Origin: Hymenoscyphus infarciens
Lineage: Eukaryota > Ascomycota > Leotiomycetes > Helotiales > Helotiaceae
DNA length: 64,000 nt
Assembly: GCA_001414345.1 (NCBI GenBank)
Contig: LLCB01000290.1
Location: forward strand, 1 to 64,000
Direction of reading: 5' to 3'
The stretch's first letter is position 1; every line of letters begins with the position of its first letter. Both the position numbers and the translations under genes were made by a program. Of this stretch, positions 35,420 through 45,620 are shown one piece after another. The notes under the pieces were generated by a model. It saw only the letters and a list, made by a program, of their open reading frames with translations. It had not been told where the DNA came from and ran no database searches.

Positions 35420-35990
35420 CTTATCAAATGAGCTATCATGTGCAATGCGAAGATCCAATATAGGAAAGCCAAAGATTTCCTTGACAACGAAGAATTAAAA
35501 GAGAAATAGAGGGCGCAAAGTCAGTGTTGTAAGTTTAATGATTTTTTGTGCCTTATGAGTTGTAAATTTAGGAAACAGGCTCAGCCTGGCGCGTACATTT
35601 TCAAAGGGTGTCGGGAAAGAGGCTGAAATAGACGGGTACGAAGCGAATAGAACAATTCAACTGGTCAGTGAACAATGCCCAGACACGGGAACTGACGCAT
35701 CAACGAAAGGAGTGGTGTGGGATTGTTCCTTCTCTGGTGGTACACACGGATTCGTTCGTCATGAACTTTCTTTTTCTTGTACAAAAAGTGTCAGCGTAAT
35801 ACAGACCCCTGTTTTCAGCCTTAATCCACAATAGAACAAGTAAACAAGTTGACAGGAGGAGTGGGGTCATTCCTAACCTGTTATTAGAAGCTTGTACGAA
35901 AGGAGTTACTAAAGAGACTAATCACTCTCTAATTTCTCTTAATCTCGACACAGTTCAACTAACTACTGTTTGCTCCGCAATTATTTTCAC
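35420..35990. other. Intergenic region, no gene seen
   Basis: This is the upstream region of the receptor-like gene. No supported frame or repeat is present. Confidence 0.4.
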
Positions 35991-36540
35991 GTTGCAAATG
36001 CCGGTCGTTCTTGGGCCATGATGGTTTGTGTTCTCGTTTGGTGGCCATACTGGAACCACCCCCTTTACGGAGGCGGTATTGTAGAATGAAACCGGCGGCT
36101 GAGTGCTAGGGTAGAAGGATTCTTCGCCCGAAGTGCAAATTAGGGAGGGATGATTTGGCGGTAATGGTGTCACAGTATTTCGAGGTGGTATTTGAGAATG
36201 TTGTATTGTTTGTGGAGGATGTTATGAAAAGGAAAGCTACTCGATCGCAAGTTCGAAGCAGGGGCACCAGGGTGTGTGACTGGATATTCAAAACTGACTC
36301 CGTCGTCAATTTTCTGTGTAGCGATCGTGAGACGCTAACATTATGTTGTGCCTGTTAAATTCGCAATGAGGTACCAGTTTTCGGAGAAAGCTGGAAAGAG
36401 ATCGTACATCATCGTGAGTTTGAAAGAAGCATTGGTGTTATGAATCTGGACTGTGTATGGATTTTGATCTGTACTGGTGCTTGAAAAGTTGATCTGAGAA
36501 GGGGAGCTGAACTCATAACTCAGATCCTCGTCCGCTTATG
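35991..36540 (-). pseudogene. Coding-like remnant of a secreted or membrane protein gene
   Basis: The minus strand contains SYEFSSPSQINFSSTSTD and then FKLTMMYDLFPAFSENWYLI in one frame, stopping near 36353. After a gap, DGVSFEYPVTHPGAPASN appears in another frame. No start codon or standard intron connects them. The composition suggests an extracellular beta-rich domain. Its missing start and frame breaks point to a decayed gene, although unusual splicing is possible. Confidence 0.35.
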
Positions 36541-36667
36541 GTGAGCTCTGGGTGTTGGCTGTTCTGAAATGCCCCAGACCCGGGCCTTTTAAACTTTGTC
36601 ACATGATATCGGAGGCGGCCGCTCGGAAATGGACGAGATCTTTATCGCTTAACTCCACCAGGGTGCA

Positions 36668-36706
36668 GGAAATCGGTGGCTCACGACTCGTGAGCCACCG
36701 ATTTCC
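36668..36706. repeat. Perfect palindrome, 19-bp arms with a 1-nt centre
   Basis: GGAAATCGGTGGCTCACGA is followed by one C and then its exact reverse complement. It lies about 450 bp upstream of the xanthine dioxygenase start. It could be a cruciform-forming element end or a dimeric binding site. Confidence 0.85.
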
Positions 36707-37159
36707 CACCAAAATATGTGGCGGCAACAAGCAAAACTAAAAAAAAAACAAAGTTGGAAAATATGGAGAGTGGAGCTTGAAAATCAAGCCTAATACGTTA
36801 GATTTGCGAAAAAGGTTTACGTTGTTGTAGAAGTAGAGGGAATCGCGGGTTTTTGGCGGGGTTTTGGACGAGTGGTTCCTGGTGCTCCTGCCTGTTTTGT
36901 ACCATCAGCATGTCCACTCCGTTATCATTTGCCTTACTTCTCTTTAAACCGGAAGATGCAACAGATCTCCGGCAAGCGGAGCTTTTCTCTATCGGTAGGC
37001 ATTGAGAAGAGCTATCTAGGTATATTCATGTGCTCCTTGAAGGTGGGATGTAGGACATAAATAAACTCGACTCTACCCCGCCATCCATCAACTCCACTCT
37101 GCACAACAATCAGACCTCAGTAACATATCATCGAACCGATCAACAGTATCACCTTCACA

Positions 37160-38353
37160 ATGGCCATCAAGTCTCTCGAAATCAGACCCCTTAGCGTCCC
37201 CTCGACCTCTTCAGTCGACTTTGGAGTTGAAATCGAGAATGTTGACCTCGAAAACTTGACTGAAGAAGATTTCAACACCATCAAGACCGCTCTATACGAT
37301 TCGCATGTCGCCGTCATCAAGAACCAAGCTGGTCTTTCCCCCAAAGCCCAGTACGAGCTCACCAAACGCTTCGATCCTGCTTCGGACAATTATGGGCATG
37401 GAAAGACTTTGGACGCCAAACGATCCGTCCTCCATCCAGATCTCAAGACAATTCCACACCAACCACAAGTCCAGGTCATTGGAAACGGATATTACGAAGA
37501 GTACGAGGGATTGAAAAACATGTAAGCATAACCTAACATTTCGCCGACAGTTCTCGAAGCAACAGAAACTGATTTGCTCCTCTCTAGCACCCTCACCCAT
37601 CCCCACCACAAGAAGTTCCACAAAGACGCGATCCCTGAGAAAGATGACCTCGATGCGACACGATTCTTTAGATGGCACATGGATGCGGCTTTGTATGCCC
37701 TCAACCCACCAAAGGTCACCTCCCTCATGGCTGTGAAAGTCCCGAAGGGCAGACGTCAGACCTTGCGATACGATGACGGAACTGGGGAAGAGATGGACGT
37801 CCCACTGGGCACAACAGCCTTTGTATCAGGTCAAAACATGTATAACATCTTGAGCGAGGAAGACAAGAAGTTCGTTCGAGAGGCCAAGGTCGAATATGCT
37901 GCACACCCATACATCTGGATGTCTCCAGCCAAAAGCCGCTCCGATGGGTTGGGAATGGTTTCCGAAGGCCTCGAGCTCCCAAGTTCTGATCTGCCACCCA
38001 TCAACGAGCAGGACATCAAGATCCTTCCTATGTGCTATAAGAACCAAGTCACCGGAAAACTCGCCCTTCAAATCCACCCAAGTGCTGTCAAGGCTATCCA
38101 TCTACCAAACGGTGAAATCATGACCGATTTGAAGGAGGTGCGGGAACTCGTCCATCGTCTCCAACGACCTGGAATCTCACCACAATACGTCTATCCCCAC
38201 GACTGGGTCGAGGGTGATCTCGTCCTCTTCAACAACCAGGGTGTACTTCACACTGTCGTTGGAGCCTTTACTCCCGAGGAGAAGAGATTGTTCAGACAGT
38301 GCAACATGGCCTCCAGCGAGGGTGTCCTGGGGCCAGACGACAAGCTCTACTGA
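37160..38353 (+). CDS. xanA: Alpha-ketoglutarate-dependent xanthine dioxygenase
   Basis: Two exons (37160-37521 and 37588-38353, intron 66 nt) give 375 aa, close to the size of fungal XanA. This Fe(II)/2-oxoglutarate enzyme of the TauD family converts xanthine to uric acid in the cytosol and is an alternative to xanthine dehydrogenase. The N-terminus (DFGVEIENVDLENLTEEDF), the segment RFDPASDNYGHGKTLDAKRS and HPDLKTIPHQPQVQVIGNG are characteristic of this subfamily. The iron ligands are the HxD in FRWHMDAALY and the distal His in NNQGVLHTVVG. In other fungi the gene answers to nitrogen (GATA factor) and purine (UaY) control. GATA-type motifs such as CTATCT (37012) are present upstream, but I did not test them. 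No other purine gene is adjacent. Confidence 0.9.
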
Positions 38354-38913
38354 GCGCTGGTTCTGACCTCAAGCTACATGCGGCGAAGGACATATACGAC
38401 AATGTTTTGACTTTTCTTATTAGTTTTTATCTGCCTTCGCGTTCTTGCTGCGGGAGAAATTACGAACTCGGCGTTTTTGACGCATCTAAGCCTCTTGGAG
38501 GAACTCGGCGTTCAACGTAACAAGCGTATACCCATTGATTTTTTGCTTTTAGTTACTGTTCTTTTAGACATGGATGAAAATAAACAGATTTTTGCTACAA
38601 GTTTTGCGGGTCATGATCAGATATATTGTGTGAAATGTATTGAAAAGTCTCGTGTTTTGAGGCTCACTCCCATCATCCCCATCCTAGGAAACGAAGTACA
38701 AAAAGTATGAAGTCGAATGTTATAAAATACAAGAATTGAATAAAACACCTTCCTCCTCAGGCTTTTCCCGGTCCGATTATGACTTGAGCCTATCCTCGGC
38801 CTTAATGCCCATTCCCTAACTTCATAAAACTTCATTCATAGCGCTTAAACATAAAAAACCACTCGTAACTGCCACGACGTTTACATCCACTCTCGAAATC
38901 CGCACAGCACACC
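38354..38913. other. Convergent 3' flanks
   Basis: The 3' ends of xanA and the repeat-peptide gene face each other here. No supported gene is present. Confidence 0.5.
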
Positions 38914-39345
38914 CTACACCAAAATTGTCTCGGGTGTAGATTGTACATCAGCAGAAGCCTCAGGGGAGGGTTCTGGTAGAGCTTCTGGCTCAGGAATTGG
39001 CATAGCCTCGCGTTTGTGCCCGCCTTTGAGGGTGAAGCTACCTGCTACTCCGGTGTTGTCAAATTCTGGTGAAGCCTCGCGTTTGTGTCCTCCTTTGAGA
39101 GTGAAGCTACCTGCTACTCCGGTGTTGTCGAATTCTGGTGAAGCCTCGCGTTTGTGTCCTCCTTTGAGAGTAAAGCTACCTGCTACTCCGGTGTTGTCGA
39201 ATTCTGCCTCTCTTTTGATGAAGTCGATTTCGGGAGCTGTGGTGATGGGAGGGAGGGTTGAGATGGTGGCACTGGAGGTGGGAAGTGGTGCTGCGATAGT
39301 GAAGGATATGAGGAGGGAGACGAGTAGGAGGGTGAGGCGGACCAT
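38914..39345 (-). CDS. Secreted repeat-peptide precursor with Kex2 (KREA) processing sites
   Basis: A single exon of 143 aa opens with a signal peptide (MVRLTLLLVSLLISFTIA), followed by a Thr/Pro-rich pro-region ending in IKREA. Three identical copies of the core EFDNTGVAGSFTLKGGH follow, each ending in KREA, with SP joining the copies. The tail is acidic and Glu/Pro-rich. The repeat period is 69 bp, and the copies differ at only a few synonymous bases. Lys-Arg followed by Glu-Ala is the classic Kex2 plus dipeptidyl-peptidase (Ste13) layout of alpha-type pheromone precursors and of Kex2-processed repeat proteins, some of which feed RiPP pathways. The core lacks the Trp/Cys pattern usual for filamentous ascomycete alpha pheromones. 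No UstYa-type or other modifying gene was recognised nearby. The product would be a secreted 17-19-residue peptide, role unknown. Confidence 0.88.
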   Translation of the reverse strand: MVRLTLLLVSLLISFTIAAPLPTSSATISTLPPITTAPEIDFIKREAEFDNTGVAGSFTLKGGHKREASPEFDNTGVAGSFTLKGGHKREASPEFDNTGVAGSFTLKGGHKREAMPIPEPEALPEPSPEASADVQSTPETILV

Positions 39346-41478
39346 TATTGCTGTGACGGGGCTTTTTGCTGGGATTTTTGGGGGAAGCTGAGGAAAGGAG
39401 TTGACTGGAAAAGATGGGAGTGATGCCAGAGAGTAATAGGACTGATATTTGAAATTGATGTATGAGGAAGTGACAAGAGAAAGTGATATGTGTATAAAGA
39501 GAAGAATTTTGACAATGAAGGCAGAAGAGGAAGTCGAGGCTGCTGGTTAATCCAAGTGAACTATCACAGAATCCTCTCAAGCTTTATACAACTCGAAGAA
39601 AGAACAAAGGAGAGAAAATAGAAACCAAAGACATAAACAAAAATCAAAACAATCTCACGGATGCTATTTTGAAATCCGGCTCCAAAGAATCGAGAATTTC
39701 AACCCCAAGGAAAACGGAACTCGAGCCTGCCGGATATTGCGTAGACTTTCAGCTACAGACAGCGCTACATGAATAGCCCTGAGGTACAAAATCACGAGCG
39801 ATGGAGTGACTCCATACCCAGACGATCCAATCGCAGTCGTCTCCTCCAATGACGCGCCAGGACTCCCCATACCGAGAAACCTTGTTTCGACGAATAAACT
39901 GCAGATGAAAGGCACAGAAGCTTAAAGTCTGACAATCAGCACTTGCATTCATGGTTATTTCACTGGCGGTATTGGGTCTCGAGAGGGTCGTGATGAAGAA
40001 CGGAAAGTTTTGAGGAGGGCGAGCCGCGATATTTTTAGAAGCAAAGTGGAGCGAGGGCGCTTTGGTTGGCTATCGCTGAGCCACTCGGTGTGGCTTGTGA
40101 AAAACGCTGCTAGCGCTAATTAAGCGAGCGGCCACTTCACAACCGCGTGGAGTTTGACCGAGAAACAATTTCTGCCAAACAACCAATCCTGAGGGACCAG
40201 AGGATTTCGAGTTGAGCAGCGGAAAGGGATGATGTGCAAATACCTGGCTGGGAGCGTGGACTGACTTTGGCGTTCTGGGGTACTGCCTACACACCCACTT
40301 CTGGTCGCCATCCATCGTCCGAGTCTGCATTCAAGAATCTCACCGCAGAATGACAGCTCTTTTTATCTGACACAGTGGTACAAAGCACGAAGGCGCTGCA
40401 CTCTCATCCATACAAGCCATCGAAAGCAACTCGACTTGACACAATTTACGACTTGTGTGGCAGAGGATTTGAAAACGACTGCAGCTACTGCATTTGTTTT
40501 ACGAGGCGGGAAACATCCAATCACTCCATACTGGCAGAAGATGGAGCGCAATAAGGCATGTACAACGCTTCCATGTTTCATGCACTCATCTCGTCATTTG
40601 CTCCCCTTTTCGTACAGCCTTATGCAGGATTGCCTGACGCACATGGTCTTTGTCCTTCTTGCATGTTTTGAAGCAACCGACGAGTTGCTCTACCACACTC
40701 ATATCCATACTTTATTTGTTATCGATACGAGTGTCTAGAATTTAAGCAATATCGCCTTCAACCAATTTACGTAGAAGGCGATATTGATGTGGTTTGGATG
40801 CTATGGCGTTCAACTCCAAACTTGAGATCAATATGTACAGTTCAAGGCGATATTGCGGTCGGCTCCAACTTCGAAATCTGTATACGCTGCGAAAGAGGAT
40901 GTTGGTGGCTTTCGGCTCCAGATATTTATTCAAAGTAGAAGGCAATATTGGAGTTATTATGTTTATCGTGTCCGGCTCCTTTTTCGAGAACAACATTTAT
41001 GTTGATGCTATTTAAATGCTCTCGTCTTCGACTCCAAATTTGAGACTTTCAAATACAGAGTAGAAGGGTGTGAGTTAGATTGGAGCCGCAGTTGAATATT
41101 CTCTGTCATCTCTCAGCTTGCAAAGTCCATGCAGTGAACTGTCCCCATGTTCACTATCGTGCTGAAGGCACTTCACAATCAGTCTATGAGGCAAATAATT
41201 ACGATGAATGATTTGTTCATTTCTTTCGTCGGTCCTTCGATTTGAACCGAGTGTATATACAACACATGTCAGTCTGGCTGTTCCCCGTCTAAATTGATTA
41301 TTTGTAAAATCTAGCAAGCCAAAAAAGGGTAACTCCTTCAAACTCCTCGCAAAAATGTCCAGTACCTATATTCACCCCAAAACCGAGTCCCCACAAGTGT
41401 GTGGCCGCAACATCCAAAAATACGCCATATCCAAAATGCACCTCCCAAATCCCGTCTAACAAATACAAGTCCCAGCTC
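39346..41478. other. Long intergenic region with degenerate repeats, no supported gene
   Basis: Scattered frames (39664-39915 minus, 40070-40330 minus, 40436-40738 plus) show no domain or conserved motif. At 40748-40787 a 13-bp inverted repeat CAATATCGCCTTC/GAAGGCGATATTG flanks a short loop. Between 40780 and 41090 the phrases AAGGCGATATTG and CGGCTCC/ACTCCAA recur at rough 70-80-bp spacing. Confidence 0.5.
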
Positions 41479-41930
41479 TTAATCATCACAACTCGAGAAA
41501 CCATCCATAGAAGCTAAATACTTCGATGAACATCCGTGTCTCTGGCTGAAGCCAGAATTCTTGTTCACTTGCGTGACGACGATACTGAATATTATCGAGG
41601 GGATGACGAGAAGGACGATTACTCCTACGCCGATGCAGATGTATGCGCCCCGTCGATTTTGTCGCTTTCGTATCTGTACCATTGCTGGTCCGTTATGTTT
41701 GTATGGTTCTGGCAGAGGTTGGAATCCGGATCCTGACGGTGGCATGTATGGGGGCGGTGGTGCGGTTTCTGTGTGAGGTGTGTTGTAGAGAGGGAGCTGG
41801 TTTTGTTAGTTCCGTGTTATTCTAGTTTTGGAGAAGTGAAGCTTACCAAGGGTGTACTTTTGTCATTGTTTGATAATTTTGCTGCCGGGGGAGGTGCGAA
41901 GACCTGCTGGTGTGTGTCTGCGTCCGCCAT
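41479..41930 (-). CDS. Small tail-anchored membrane protein with PPxY motif (paralog 1)
   Basis: Exons 41930-41847 and 41796-41479 join in frame (133 aa, intron 50 nt). The protein starts MADADTHQQVFAPPPAAK. A proline-rich segment after the splice (PLYNTPHTETAPPPPYMPP) contains PPPPY, a WW-domain ligand motif, and closely matches the segment of paralog 3. A basic patch (RKRQNRRG) precedes a hydrophobic helix (AYICIGVGVIVLLVIPSIIF), and about 30 residues with two Cys follow. The topology is a cytosolic proline-rich N-terminus with a membrane helix. Function unknown; PPxY could recruit a HECT ubiquitin ligase such as Rsp5 or its adaptors, which is an inference from the motif. Confidence 0.72.
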
Positions 41931-42632
41931 TGCTAAGTTTGACGAGGGCGTCTACTTTATGGCACTGAATAGTAGTCGATCGAAGATTGTGTTGATCAAG
42001 TTTCTTGCTTTACTTCACGTCGAATAGAACTTCAGGTAGATCAAGTGGTTTGTTGAAGAGTTTGTTTTGTTTCGTTGGATTTATTGTTGTACAAAGAAGG
42101 AAACTGCCCGAAGGAGGTGCAGGTCATCTTGTTATATCGTCATTCACACCCTTCTTACGGCACACACAATGGCACTACCTAGCCGCAGTTGGGTGGCCAT
42201 GCCATGTTTTGTGTGAAGCGTTGTTGGAGGAATGGCCCCCATCCTTCCGAAGCCCCATAGAAGGAAGGCTCCAATTTGGTTGGACCTTACTGCGGCATCG
42301 CTTAATGCCGATCTGATGTGAGTTGCCAGGGCACGTGCAGGGGCAGGGGATTTGAGAATGCCTCACGTGAGTGGCTGTGTAGTAGTGTTCAAGTCAAATG
42401 GTTGGAGATCGCATCACTAGGATGTTGGTACGAAAAGAAGCAAGGCTTTTTTGTTATTTGCTTGTATTTGCATGTTATTGGGTTGGTGGCTGTCGTTGAA
42501 ACGCTGTCGTGTAACTTTACGAGCATTCCCCATACACGCTCTTTTCCGTACGTTCAAAAATCCTTCTCCGCGCCACCATCCCAAACTAAAAGAGACATTT
42601 CCCCCCAGTGCGCTTTCGTAAGTCCTCTGTGG
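41931..42632. other. Intergenic region, no supported gene
   Basis: Frames at 42005-42316 and 42318-42764 lack motifs, and the second overlaps the next gene's 3' end in antisense. Confidence 0.4.
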
Positions 42633-43182
42633 TCACCTGTTGTTGTTGATATAGTTGACTTTTACAATTATAACAACGATCGCAACGACAAAATGGGCAC
42701 ACGCAATCCCGATGAGAATATTACGACATTCGGCATTCTTCCTCTGCTGGCCTCCTCCACTTGAACTCGTACCGTAGTCGTTATTCGTAAATCCAATATT
42801 TCTGTTGTTGGGTTTAACGGTGGCGGAGTTCAGAAAGGGATCTCGATAAACTGGTGGTTGCGCGTTGTAGTGTTTTGTGGCAGGTGGTGAGGTTTGAGGT
42901 GGGCTGTACACTTGCGGCGCATTTGCATCGCGGTCTCTCGATGAGGGGCGGCCTGATTGGTAGGACGGAGGTGGTACGTCGCTTGTTGTGTTGAGCTGGT
43001 GTTTTTGTAAGTATATTTTCACAGGCGTGACTTGATGAAGAGAAACTTACGGGAGTTATGTGTCTATCGGGGTCTTCTGCTTGCACACTGGTATATCCGG
43101 GACCTCGGATGGCTGCTGGACTCGGTCGTTCTGGTGTATTCCCGAGCTCTAAGTCTACTGCTGGACCCCGAAGACCTGCCAT
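42633..43182 (-). CDS. Small tail-anchored membrane protein with PPxY motif (paralog 2)
   Basis: Exons 43182-43051 and 42995-42633 join in frame (164 aa, intron 55 nt with a GTAAGT donor). Exon 1 encodes MAGLRGPAVDLELGNTPERP and an acidic stretch. Exon 2 begins LNTTSDVPPPSYQSGRPSSR, carrying PPPSY. It continues with proline- and asparagine-rich sequence and ends with a membrane helix (NILIGIACAHFVVAIVVIIV) and a short basic tail. It shares the exon layout, proline-rich PPxY segment and C-terminal anchor with its neighbours at 41479 and 44194, but its sequence is more diverged. Function unknown. Confidence 0.72.
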
Positions 43183-44193
43183 GATGTCTCTCTTGCCAAG
43201 TCGTTTATTTTGTCGCCAATTTTCCTTCTTTCATCAATTCCCCTCGTATTTATTCGTTTTGCTGGTTTCGTTCTGATGTCAAGTCGACAAGTTGATGTAA
43301 CAAAACAAAATACTTCGACAATATTGACTAAAACCCAACTAAGAAGAAGAACCGAGAAAGCAAATCAAGAGGCTGATAGCGGGAAGCGAAGTCTAGTTAT
43401 TTGTCTTTTGTACGTAGTGTTTGTGATGGGGTGTTACTGTGCCTCTTTCCGCAGCGGTGATGAAACCCATAACCAACAGTAGACCCCCTTCATAACCAAC
43501 AGTAGACCCCCTTCATAGCCACCGACACGTCGCATCGCAGTACCGCGGGTATTTGAGGCTCTGGGTTGGCTGAGCTTTTTCACGTGGGGTAAAAGATTGA
43601 AGTGGTTATAGGGAGGCTTTTTCCCGTTTTATTGGGGCATTTGAATTGATTTGCGCGATAATTTTTGCTTTTGGGGGCCAAAATTTATCCTCGGACCCAC
43701 AATTCCTATGAGAGGATGAGGGTTGATTTGGAACATTTAGAAATTACAAGAGCAAAAGAGCCATGCAATGATCAAAACCAAGCATTGATGTGTCTCGCGT
43801 GCTGTCATTTCTCCACGTTTGAAGATCATTTAGGGGAATGGAGCGAAAAGATTCGTTGAGACGTATTTTGAAACCCCCACCACCCTCACAAGGTTGGTCC
43901 AGATCTGTATCAAGTGAGTTTTGGCTTGACTATTGATGGGAATCTGAAAATGCATGTGGTTCTTGTGTACTGAGATTTTTTTCTGTCTCTAGTCTGTAAT
44001 GTCTTCGAGGGGCGTGTCTACTGCAAGCCATGTATTCCCATTTCCCTTTACAGGAATGTCCCAGCCCAAAACTTCAAATCATCGCACCACCATCTAGCAA
44101 GGTCAAAACCACCCATGTTTAACCCCTAAATTTATGTCGCGTACTCCAAAACATTCACCTGGCCGACCCCAATCCTTTTCCGTGCCGATTTGA
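43183..44193. other. Intergenic region, no supported gene
   Basis: A short direct repeat (CATAACCAACAGTAGACCCCCTT... repeated at 43467-43517) is visible. There is no coding evidence. Confidence 0.45.
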
Positions 44194-44766
44194 TCAAACA
44201 GAGAGAAGTACCCGGAAGAGTGTCTCATAAATTGCAACACCAATGCCAGCGCTCATGATGAGTACGAGGAATGACAGAAGAAAAGTCTTCAGCTTGAGAT
44301 GATACCATCGCTTTCGTTCGACTTGGACCGAGAGAGCTTCTTCAATGGTAGTTTTGCTGGGTTCTTGGCGTATCAACTCTCTTATGTTTCTGCCAAGTGC
44401 AGTGGACTCCGTCGAGTACGGTGGGGGAGCGGTATCGGTGTGGGCTGGGGTAGGCAAAAATCTGTAGAGCGGTGCTTGTACTGATTCTCGCTGAAATTGG
44501 ACTTAGATTTAATTCTGGTGAATTTCTAGAATTTGACTCACGAAATAGACCGATTTTTGTTGTTGCATTGCTTGATCATATGCGGGGCCAGAAATTGGAT
44601 GGTACAATATTTGTGTTGGGCCGTAGGGTGTGCACGCTTGGTATTGGGTTGTATCTTGGGACTAAAAGTGAGGGGTTAGTTTACACTTACTTATTGTTGG
44701 AAGCTGATTGATTAGACTGACCTCAGTTGAGCGGTATGTGGTATTGAATGTTTGGTAGTCTCCCAT
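44194..44766 (-). CDS. Small tail-anchored membrane protein with PPxY motif (paralog 3)
   Basis: Exons 44766-44722, 44661-44542 and 44490-44194 join in frame (153 aa, introns 60 and 51 nt). Order: MGDYQTFNTTYRSTE, a tyrosine/glutamine-rich exon, then APLYRFLPTPAHTDTAPPPY with a PPPY motif that closely parallels paralog 1. After that come a helical linker (RNIRELIRQEPSKTTIEEAL) and a terminal membrane helix (KTFLLSFLVLIMSAGIGVAI). All three paralogs lie on the same strand within 3.3 kb, so they look like a tandem family. Function unknown; membrane adaptor by inference. Confidence 0.75.
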
Positions 44767-45144
44767 TTTCTAACTTGAGCTTGGAAGAGCTGTTTGGGGT
44801 GGTGTATTGGTGGTTGGAGGAGGTCTTCGAGTTTGAAGCTGGAGATAGAGTTGAGGTTCAAAGAGAGCCTTCTTCATACCGGGGTTAAATAGTCCAAGGT
44901 TACGATAATAAATCGGGATAGCTAGTCGGCCGAATGCCCACCGAATTGAGTTGGTGAATCTTTCCTTTGAGTCACCTCAAGATTCAGCTTTTATACGTTG
45001 TTAGCAAGTAGGTAAGGTGAAGCGAAGGGAGTTTTCATCGGCCAATCTACCTCAGCACAAGCATTTAAGTGATTATGTAGAAGCATGTTACTAAGTTCTT
45101 ATCACCAAACAGACTATGAAGATCGAGTTTGTAGCTATTTCTTA
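44767..45144. other. Upstream region of paralog 3
   Basis: No gene or repeat is recognised before the MITE boundary. Promoter sequence for the gene starting at 44766 is expected here. Confidence 0.4.
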
Positions 45145-45620
45145 CAGTGAGTTACGAGTTAAGCTTCTCTTTAATAATATTTTATAAACCGTGCTTTTTT
45201 TTTTGCTTTAGAAAACAGAAAACTAAAGTCCTCTTTAAGATATAAGACCTAGCTAGAAAGAACCGGTATCTCTTTATATATATCCTCTCTATCTATTACT
45301 ATATCTATGCAAGTATATTTAGAATAAACTTAATTCTTAGAAAACCCCCTCTTTATAAGAAAATCTTTTACACTCTTATAAAAAAACCTTTTATATCTAA
45401 TGAAATTTTTTAGATATATATAAAAGTGTCTGTTTTCTTCCTAAAAAGTTTATAGAGTAAGAAAGAGAGTATAGAGCTCTTATTATCTGTTCTTAAGGAT
45501 ATAATAACATACGTTATTATTAAGTAAAGCGAGAAAGAGTATCTAGGAAATAAGAAATTTTCTAAAAACGTATAGTCTATAAAATATTATTAAAAGAGAA
45601 GCTTAACTCGTGACTCACTG
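45145..45620. mobile_element. Tc1/mariner-type MITE (476 bp, TSD TA)
   Basis: Inverted terminal repeats of about 43 bp begin CAGTGAGTTACGAGTTAAGC and are mirrored at 45578-45620 (GCTTAACTCGTGACTCACTG). TA duplications stand at 45143-45144 and 45621-45622. The TA target and CAGTGAG-type ends suit the Tc1/mariner (Fot1/pogo-like) superfamily. The interior is non-coding with moderate RIP. Confidence 0.9.

Noticed and set aside
36609..36622. UaY-type site (TCGG-N6-CCGA) upstream of xanA
   Set aside because: The sequence reads TCGG-N6-CCGC, one base off the consensus and about 550 bp upstream; too weak to call.
37492..38101. Several minus-strand frames within xanA
   Set aside because: They are shadows of the well-supported plus-strand gene.
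39005..39211. Direct repeats as a CRISPR-like array
   Set aside because: The 69-bp units are coding, in frame and have no unique spacers; the genome is eukaryotic.
38914..39345. Calling the repeat precursor the alpha mating pheromone
   Set aside because: The KREA processing sites fit, but the core lacks the Trp/Cys pattern usual for filamentous ascomycete alpha pheromones.
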